The position numbers were made by a program, and so were the translations under genes. A stretch of 64,000 bases of DNA from Streptomyces sp. GQFP. GTDB lineage: Bacteria; Actinomycetota; Actinomycetes; Streptomycetales; Streptomycetaceae. Shown here in pieces: positions 60,103 to 64,000 of the stretch; the first letter of the stretch is position 1, and the number at the start of each line of letters is the position of its first letter. The notes under the pieces were generated by a model. That model worked only from the letters and a program-made list of their open reading frames with translations, did not search any database and was not told where the DNA came from. The stretch spans positions 7,502,001 through 7,566,000 of the forward strand of contig NZ_CP089312.1 in NCBI RefSeq assembly GCF_021545335.1, given 5' to 3'.

Positions 60103-61335
60103 ATGCCCTCCGCACTTCCCGACGGTGATCCCGTCCCCGACGACGGCTCCCTGCCCGCCTCCGCGCTCGCCGGGGCCGCGGACCGTCCCCTCGGGTTCTA
60201 TCTCCACGTCCCGTACTGCGCGACCCGCTGCGGCTACTGCGACTTCAACACCTACACGGCGACCGAGCTGCGCGGCACAGGCGGTGTCCTGGCGTCCCGT
60301 GACAACTACGCGGACACCCTGATCGACGAGGTGCGGCTGGCGCGGAAGGTGCTGGGCGACGATCCGCGGCCGGTCCGTACCGTTTTCGTCGGAGGCGGCA
60401 CTCCTACGCTGCTGGCCGCCGACGATCTTGTACGGATGTTGGGGGCGATCCGGGACGAGTTCGGCCTCGCGGATGACGCCGAGGTGACGACCGAGGCGAA
60501 TCCGGAGTCCGTGGACGAGCGGTATCTGGCCACTCTGCGTGAGGGGGGTTTCAACCGGATCTCGTTCGGGATGCAGAGTGCGAAGCAGCATGTGCTGAAG
60601 GTGCTGGACCGTACGCACACGCCGGGGCGTCCGGAGGCGTGTGTCGCGGAGGCGCGGGCCGTGGGGTTCGAGCACGTGAACCTCGATCTGATCTACGGCA
60701 CCCCTGGTGAGACCGATGACGACTGGCGGGCCTCGCTCGACGCGGTGCTGGGGGCTGGGCCGGATCACGTCAGCGCGTATGCCCTGATCGTGGAGGAGGG
60801 TACGCAGCTGGCTCGGCGTATTCGGCGGGGGGAGGTGCCGATGACCGACGATGACGTGCACGCGGATCGGTATCTGATCGCCGATGAGGTGTTGGGGGCG
60901 GCCGGTTTTGACTGGTACGAGGTGTCGAACTGGGCTACGTCTGTGGCTGCTCGGTGTCTTCACAACGAGCTGTACTGGCGGGGTGCTGACTGGTGGGGGG
61001 CGGGGCCCGGGGCGCATTCGCATGTCGGTGGGGTTCGGTGGTGGAACGTGAAGCATCCGGGGGCGTATGCGGGGGCGTTGGGGGTGGGGCGGTCGCCGGG
61101 GGCGGGGCGGGAGGTGCTGTCGGAGGAGGACCGGCGGGTGGAGCGGGTGTTGCTGGAGCTGAGGTTGCGGGAGGGGGTTCCGCTGTCTCTGCTGCGTGCG
61201 GAGGGGCTTGGGGCGGCTCGGCGGGCGCTGGGGGAGGGGTTGCTTCGGGCTGGTCCGTATGAGGCTGGGCGGGCTGTGCTTACGTTGCGGGGGCGGTTGT
61301 TGGCGGATGCGGTGGTGCGGGATCTGGTGGACTGA
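60103..61335 (+). CDS. hemW: HemW-like radical SAM haem chaperone
   Basis: A 410-residue radical SAM protein. The cluster motif is YCATRCGYCDF with Cys39, Cys43 and Cys46; GGGTPTLL, ITTEANPESVD-type and FNRISFGMQSAKQHVLKVLDRTH motifs follow the HemN/HemW pattern. HemW delivers haem and is not a true coproporphyrinogen oxidase; the N-terminal CxxxCxxC form with no further Cys fits HemW. GACAAT (60090-60095) lies seven bases before the ATG, so the mRNA may be leaderless. It converges on the DUF3097 gene across paired R1 repeats. Confidence 0.92.
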   Translation: MPSALPDGDPVPDDGSLPASALAGAADRPLGFYLHVPYCATRCGYCDFNTYTATELRGTGGVLASRDNYADTLIDEVRLARKVLGDDPRPVRTVFVGGGTPTLLAADDLVRMLGAIRDEFGLADDAEVTTEANPESVDERYLATLREGGFNRISFGMQSAKQHVLKVLDRTHTPGRPEACVAEARAVGFEHVNLDLIYGTPGETDDDWRASLDAVLGAGPDHVSAYALIVEEGTQLARRIRRGEVPMTDDDVHADRYLIADEVLGAAGFDWYEVSNWATSVAARCLHNELYWRGADWWGAGPGAHSHVGGVRWWNVKHPGAYAGALGVGRSPGAGREVLSEEDRRVERVLLELRLREGVPLSLLRAEGLGAARRALGEGLLRAGPYEAGRAVLTLRGRLLADAVVRDLVD

Positions 61336-61342
61336 GGGTTCT

Positions 61343-61442
61343 TTTCGCCCCCGCCGCCCCTACCCGTCCCATCCCTGGGGGCTGCGCCCCCAGACCCCCC
61401 TTTCGGCCTGAACGGCCTCGTCCTCAAACGCCGGACGGGCTG
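61343..61442 (+). repeat. Intergenic repeat family R1, copy 3
   Basis: Full R1 order, from TTCGCCCCCGCCGCCCC to CTCAAACGCCGGACGGGCTG, directly after hemW. Its 3' end forms a 23-bp stem with the inverted copy 4. Confidence 0.9.
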
Positions 61443-61471
61443 GTTTGTCAGCCCGTCCGGCGTTTGAGGAC
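61420..61471. terminator. 23-bp perfect hairpin made by two opposed R1 repeats
   Basis: 61420-61442 is perfectly complementary to 61449-61471 around the loop GTTTGT. It lies between convergent hemW and the DUF3097 gene. Confidence 0.85.
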
Positions 61472-61514
61472 AAAGGGGGTTCGGGGGCGGAGCCCCCGAG
61501 GGCGGGGGCGAAAC
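61449..61514 (-). repeat. Intergenic repeat family R1, copy 4 (inverted)
   Basis: Reads as R1 on the minus strand: CAGCCCGTCCGGCGTTTGAG, a GGGGGCGGAGCCCCC hairpin and GGGCGGGGGCGAAA at the far end. Confidence 0.85.
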
Positions 61515-61529
61515 AAACTGCCCCCGCGC

Positions 61530-62339
61530 TCACTCCGGTGCCGTTACGAAGTCGATCAGGTGTTCCACTCGGCCCAGTAGTTCCGGCTCCAGGTCGCGGT
61601 AGGAACTCACCCGCTTCAGGATCGCCTGCCACACCGCGCCCGTGTTCTCCGGCCAGCCGAGGGCCCTGCACACGCCGGTCTTCCAGTCCTGGCCGTGGGG
61701 GATCCGGGGCCAGGACGCAATGCCCAGGGACGACGGTTTCACCGCCTCCCAGATGTCGATGTAGGGGTGGCCGACGACCAAGGCGTGCTCGCTGGTCACC
61801 GAGGCCGCGATACGGGACTCCTTGCTGCCCGGGACCAGGTGGTCCACGAGGACGCCGAGGCGGGCGTCCGGGCCGGGGTCGAATTCGGCCACGATCGCGG
61901 GGAGGTCGTCCACGCCCTCCAGATACTCCACGACCACGCCCTCGATGCGCAGATCGTCGCCCCACACCTTCTCGACCAGTTCCGCGTCGTGCCGGCCCTC
62001 GACGTAGATACGCCCGGCGCGGGCCACGCGCGCGCGTGCACCGGGGACCGCGATCGAGCCGGAGGCCGTGCGGGAGGGCACGCGCGCGGTGGCCGAGGCG
62101 GACGGGCCTACCAGCGTCACCACCCTGCCCTCCAGCAGGAACCCGCGCGGCTCCAGCGGGAACACCCGGTGTTTGCCGAAGCGGTCCTCCAGGGTGACCG
62201 TGCCCGCCTCGCAGCGGATCACCGCGCCGCAGAAACCCGTACCCGGCTCCTCGACCACCAGGCCGGGCTCCGCCGGTACCTGCGGTACGGGCTTGGGCTT
62301 CTTCCACGGTGGGGTCAGGTCCGGAGAGTACTGGCGCAT
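61530..62339 (-). CDS. DUF3097 protein
   Basis: A 269-residue protein starting MRQYSPDLTPPWKKPKPVPQVP and ending HLIDFVTAPE. DUF3097 signatures are VEEPGTGFCGAVIRCEAGTVTLEDRFGKHRVFPL, GRIYVEGRHDAELVEKVWGDDLRIEGVVVEYLEGVDDLP and GHPYIDIWEAVKP; the middle segment resembles a Toprim domain (VEGRHDAEL...), so a nucleic-acid role is plausible. ACGATA (62347-62352) on the plus strand is TATCGT before the start, seven bases away, so the mRNA is probably leaderless. Function unproven. Confidence 0.85.
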   Translation of the reverse strand: MRQYSPDLTPPWKKPKPVPQVPAEPGLVVEEPGTGFCGAVIRCEAGTVTLEDRFGKHRVFPLEPRGFLLEGRVVTLVGPSASATARVPSRTASGSIAVPGARARVARAGRIYVEGRHDAELVEKVWGDDLRIEGVVVEYLEGVDDLPAIVAEFDPGPDARLGVLVDHLVPGSKESRIAASVTSEHALVVGHPYIDIWEAVKPSSLGIASWPRIPHGQDWKTGVCRALGWPENTGAVWQAILKRVSSYRDLEPELLGRVEHLIDFVTAPE

Positions 62340-62346
62340 TCGGATG

Positions 62347-62352
62347 ACGATA
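62347..62352 (-). promoter_or_regulatory. -10 box of the DUF3097 gene
   Basis: TATCGT on the minus strand, seven bases before the ATG with no ribosome-binding site. Confidence 0.5.
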
Positions 62353-62370
62353 GGAGAAGCTCCCGAGTCG

Positions 62371-63126
62371 TCAGTCCACTCCCCGCCGCGACACGCCGAA
62401 ACGGGTTGCCAGGGCGTCCCGTTGGGCCCGTACGAACGCCGCGTCCACCACCGCTCCGTGACCGGGGACATACAGCGCGTCCTCGCCGCCCAGGGCCAGG
62501 AGGTGGTCCAGGGCCGCGGGCCAGTGCGACGGTACGGCGTCGGGGCCCGCCTGGGGTTCGCCCGACTCCTCGACCAGGTCCCCGCAGAAGACCACGGTCG
62601 GGTCGCCCGGTACGACGGCCACCAGGTCGCCGCGGGTGTGGCCGGGGCCGGCGTTCACCAGGAGTACCTCCGGGCCGTTGCGCAGGGCAACTGCCAGGGT
62701 TCCCCCGACCTCCTCGTGCGGGACCACCAGGGTGTCCGCCGCCTCCTCCGCCGTACGGGCGTCCAGACCGTTGCGTACGGCGTCCGCGCACAACGCCTCG
62801 CGCCCCACTTTCTCGAATTCGTCCCCGGTGCCTTCTGCCGCCAGGACATGTGCACCCGCGAACGCCGCCGCCCCGAAAACATGGTCGAAATGGACGTGCG
62901 TCAGTGCGAGAAAGTCCACACGGCGGCCGGCGAGTTTCTGGGCCTCCAGGCGTAGGGTCGCGCCCTCCGCGAGGCTCGATCCCGCGTCGATCAACAGTGC
63001 GCCGCCCGCCCCCGCGACCAGCCCCACCGTGCAGTCCCAGACCGGCAGCCGGCGTCTGCCCACCCCGGCCGCCAGGCGCTCCCAGCCCAGGTCGTGCCAC
63101 CCCGGCTCTTCCCAAGTCACCTTCAT
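62371..63126 (-). CDS. MBL-fold metallo-hydrolase
   Basis: A 251-residue protein with the metallo-beta-lactamase signature THVHFDHVFG near residues 75-84, a second His in GPGHTRGDL near 159-167, Asp in FCGDLVEE near 180 and PGHGAV near 222. It binds two metals and hydrolyses an unknown substrate; glyoxalase II, lactonase and lipase-like members share these motifs. TAGCGT lies six bases before the ATG, with no ribosome site, so the mRNA is probably leaderless. It lies upstream of the DUF3097 gene on the same strand, with 31 bases between, and is divergent from hrcA. Confidence 0.88.
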   Translation of the reverse strand: MKVTWEEPGWHDLGWERLAAGVGRRRLPVWDCTVGLVAGAGGALLIDAGSSLAEGATLRLEAQKLAGRRVDFLALTHVHFDHVFGAAAFAGAHVLAAEGTGDEFEKVGREALCADAVRNGLDARTAEEAADTLVVPHEEVGGTLAVALRNGPEVLLVNAGPGHTRGDLVAVVPGDPTVVFCGDLVEESGEPQAGPDAVPSHWPAALDHLLALGGEDALYVPGHGAVVDAAFVRAQRDALATRFGVSRRGVD

Positions 63127-63132
63127 GCGGCG

Positions 63133-63138
63133 ACGCTA
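63133..63138 (-). promoter_or_regulatory. -10 box of the MBL-fold gene
   Basis: TAGCGT on the minus strand lies six bases before the ATG of the metallo-hydrolase, with no ribosome-binding site between. Confidence 0.5.
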
Positions 63139-63235
63139 GCGGGACGGGGAGGAAGTGGTCGCCAGGACCGGGTTGCCGCGGACACGACATCGCAGGACAG
63201 GTCGGTACACGTCGGCAGATCGGCGCAGGCCGCCC

Positions 63236-63266
63236 TTGCCGGGGGCGTACCCGACAGCCGTACACT
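63236..63266 (+). promoter_or_regulatory. Promoter of hrcA
   Basis: TTGCCG (63236-63241) and TACACT (63261-63266), 19 bases apart. The predicted start, near 63273, lies just before the CIRCE operator. Confidence 0.6.
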
Positions 63267-63279
63267 GGGCCGGGGAACT

Positions 63280-63306
63280 CTGGCACTCGCACACGAAGAG
63301 TGCCAG
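63280..63306. promoter_or_regulatory. CIRCE operator
   Basis: CTGGCACTC, nine bases, GAGTGCCAG: the exact CIRCE architecture (TTAGCACTC-N9-GAGTGCTAA). HrcA binds it, so the operon is probably self-repressed and induced by heat. Confidence 0.93.
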
Positions 63307-63362
63307 GGAAGGTCACCGGGTAAGCGCTCAGGGGACGACGACAGCAGCTGGAGGTGTGCGCG

Positions 63363-64000
63363 ATGCTCAGTGAACGCAGGCTCGAAGTGCTGCGCGCCAT
63401 CGTCCAGGACTATGTCGGCACCGAGGAACCGGTCGGGTCCAAGGCTCTCACCGAGCGGCACAACCTCGGGGTCTCCCCGGCGACCGTCCGCAACGACATG
63501 GCGGCGCTGGAGGACGAGGGTTTCATCGCCCAGCCGCACACCAGCGCCGGGCGCATCCCGACCGAAAAGGGCTACCGGCTCTTCGTCGACAAGCTCGCCG
63601 GCGTCAAGCCGATGAGCGCTCCCGAGCGGCGTGCCATCCAGAACTTCCTGGACGGGGCCGTCGATCTCGATGATGTGGTGGGGCGGACTGTTCGGTTGCT
63701 TGCGCAGCTCACGCGGCAAGTTGCCGTCGTGCAGTACCCCTCGCTCACCCGGTCGACCGTGCGGCACGTGGAGTTGCTCTCGCTCGCTCCCGCGCGCGTG
63801 ATGCTCGTACTGATCACGGACACGGGCCGCGTGGAGCAGCGGATGATCGACTGCCCGGCGCCTTTCGGGGAGACGTCTCTGGCGGATCTACGCGCGCGGC
63901 TCAACAGCCGGGTCGCGGGCCGCCGCTTCGCGGACGTGCCACAGCTCGTGCAGGACCTCCCGGACGCCTTCGAGGCGGAGGACCGGGGTACGGTCGCGAC
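63363..64000 (+). CDS. hrcA: Heat-inducible transcriptional repressor HrcA, N-terminal part
   Basis: About 212 residues are visible; the gene runs off the right edge. The winged helix is MLSERRLEVLRAIVQDYVGTEEPVGSKAL...SPATVRNDMAALEDEGF, and HTSAGRIPTEKGYRLFVDKL is diagnostic of HrcA. GGAGG lies eight bases before the ATG. The CIRCE upstream indicates autoregulation. In streptomycetes hrcA is followed by dnaJ, which would lie outside the window. Confidence 0.97.
   Translation, partial: MLSERRLEVLRAIVQDYVGTEEPVGSKALTERHNLGVSPATVRNDMAALEDEGFIAQPHTSAGRIPTEKGYRLFVDKLAGVKPMSAPERRAIQNFLDGAVDLDDVVGRTVRLLAQLTRQVAVVQYPSLTRSTVRHVELLSLAPARVMLVLITDTGRVEQRMIDCPAPFGETSLADLRARLNSRVAGRRFADVPQLVQDLPDAFEAEDRGTVA

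Overview
This window looks like core chromosome of a Streptomyces species. GC content is very high with strongly GC-biased third codon positions, many genes start with GTG, several start codons sit directly at the predicted transcription start, and the gene order is the classic actinomycete one: mrdA-rodA, RNase E, rplU-rpmA-obgE, proB/proA, nadD-rsfS, leuS, comEA-comEC-holA, rpsT/lepA, hemW, hrcA. I see no phage, insertion sequence, integrase or CRISPR array. Names rest on motifs, family lengths and context recognised by eye; no database search was run.

Layout. 1-1754: end of the cell-elongation cluster (PBP2 and RodA). 1862-9751: a CYTH-CHAD polyphosphate-type protein, a radical SAM protein of the TIGR03960 type, a convergent methyltransferase/serine hydrolase pair, a repeat-built membrane protein and the DUF2344 partner of the radical SAM protein. 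10015-16322: RNase E/G, L21, L27 and ObgE, with a clear promoter and terminators. 16648-22053: a Tat-exported PhoD phosphatase and a two-gene module for a ribitol-phosphate-type wall polymer (fused cytidylyltransferase/reductase plus membrane-fused TagF-like polymerase), lying between obgE and the proline genes. 22190-25389: proB, a small conserved gene and proA. 25694-31604: two tandem membrane-anchored proteins with a shared cytoplasmic motif, an M48 protease, two mini membrane proteins, nadD and a degenerate LCP/LytR_C protein, followed by rsfS and a histidine phosphatase.

32895-36828: two identical tRNA-Ala(GGC) genes bracket two small zinc-ribbon genes; next to them is an operon encoding a bis-haem cytochrome b-like membrane protein and a NuoF-ferredoxin fusion that has lost one cluster cysteine. 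37145-40181: leuS behind a leader peptide with three consecutive Leu codons and an intrinsic terminator. 40344-48179: a coiled-coil membrane protein, DegV, ComEA, ComEC, an arylamine N-acetyltransferase and HolA. 48612-53114: S20, LepA and an acyl-CoA ligase behind a palindromic operator. 53191-60026: a signalling block of a soluble poly-HAMP hybrid histidine kinase, a response regulator and a divergent HATPase-GAF-PP2C phosphatase. 60103-64000: HemW, a DUF3097 protein, an MBL hydrolase and the start of hrcA with a CIRCE operator.

Three themes recur: envelope construction (PBP2/RodA, wall polymer, LCP-like, PhoD), translation and RNA handling (RNase E, ribosomal proteins, Obg, RsfS, LeuS, LepA, tRNAs), and two families of GC-rich intergenic repeats that sit mostly between convergent genes and probably act as bidirectional terminators. 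The best candidates for undescribed biology are the cytochrome b/NuoF-ferredoxin pair, the poly-HAMP kinase module, the repeat-built membrane protein and the leuS attenuator.
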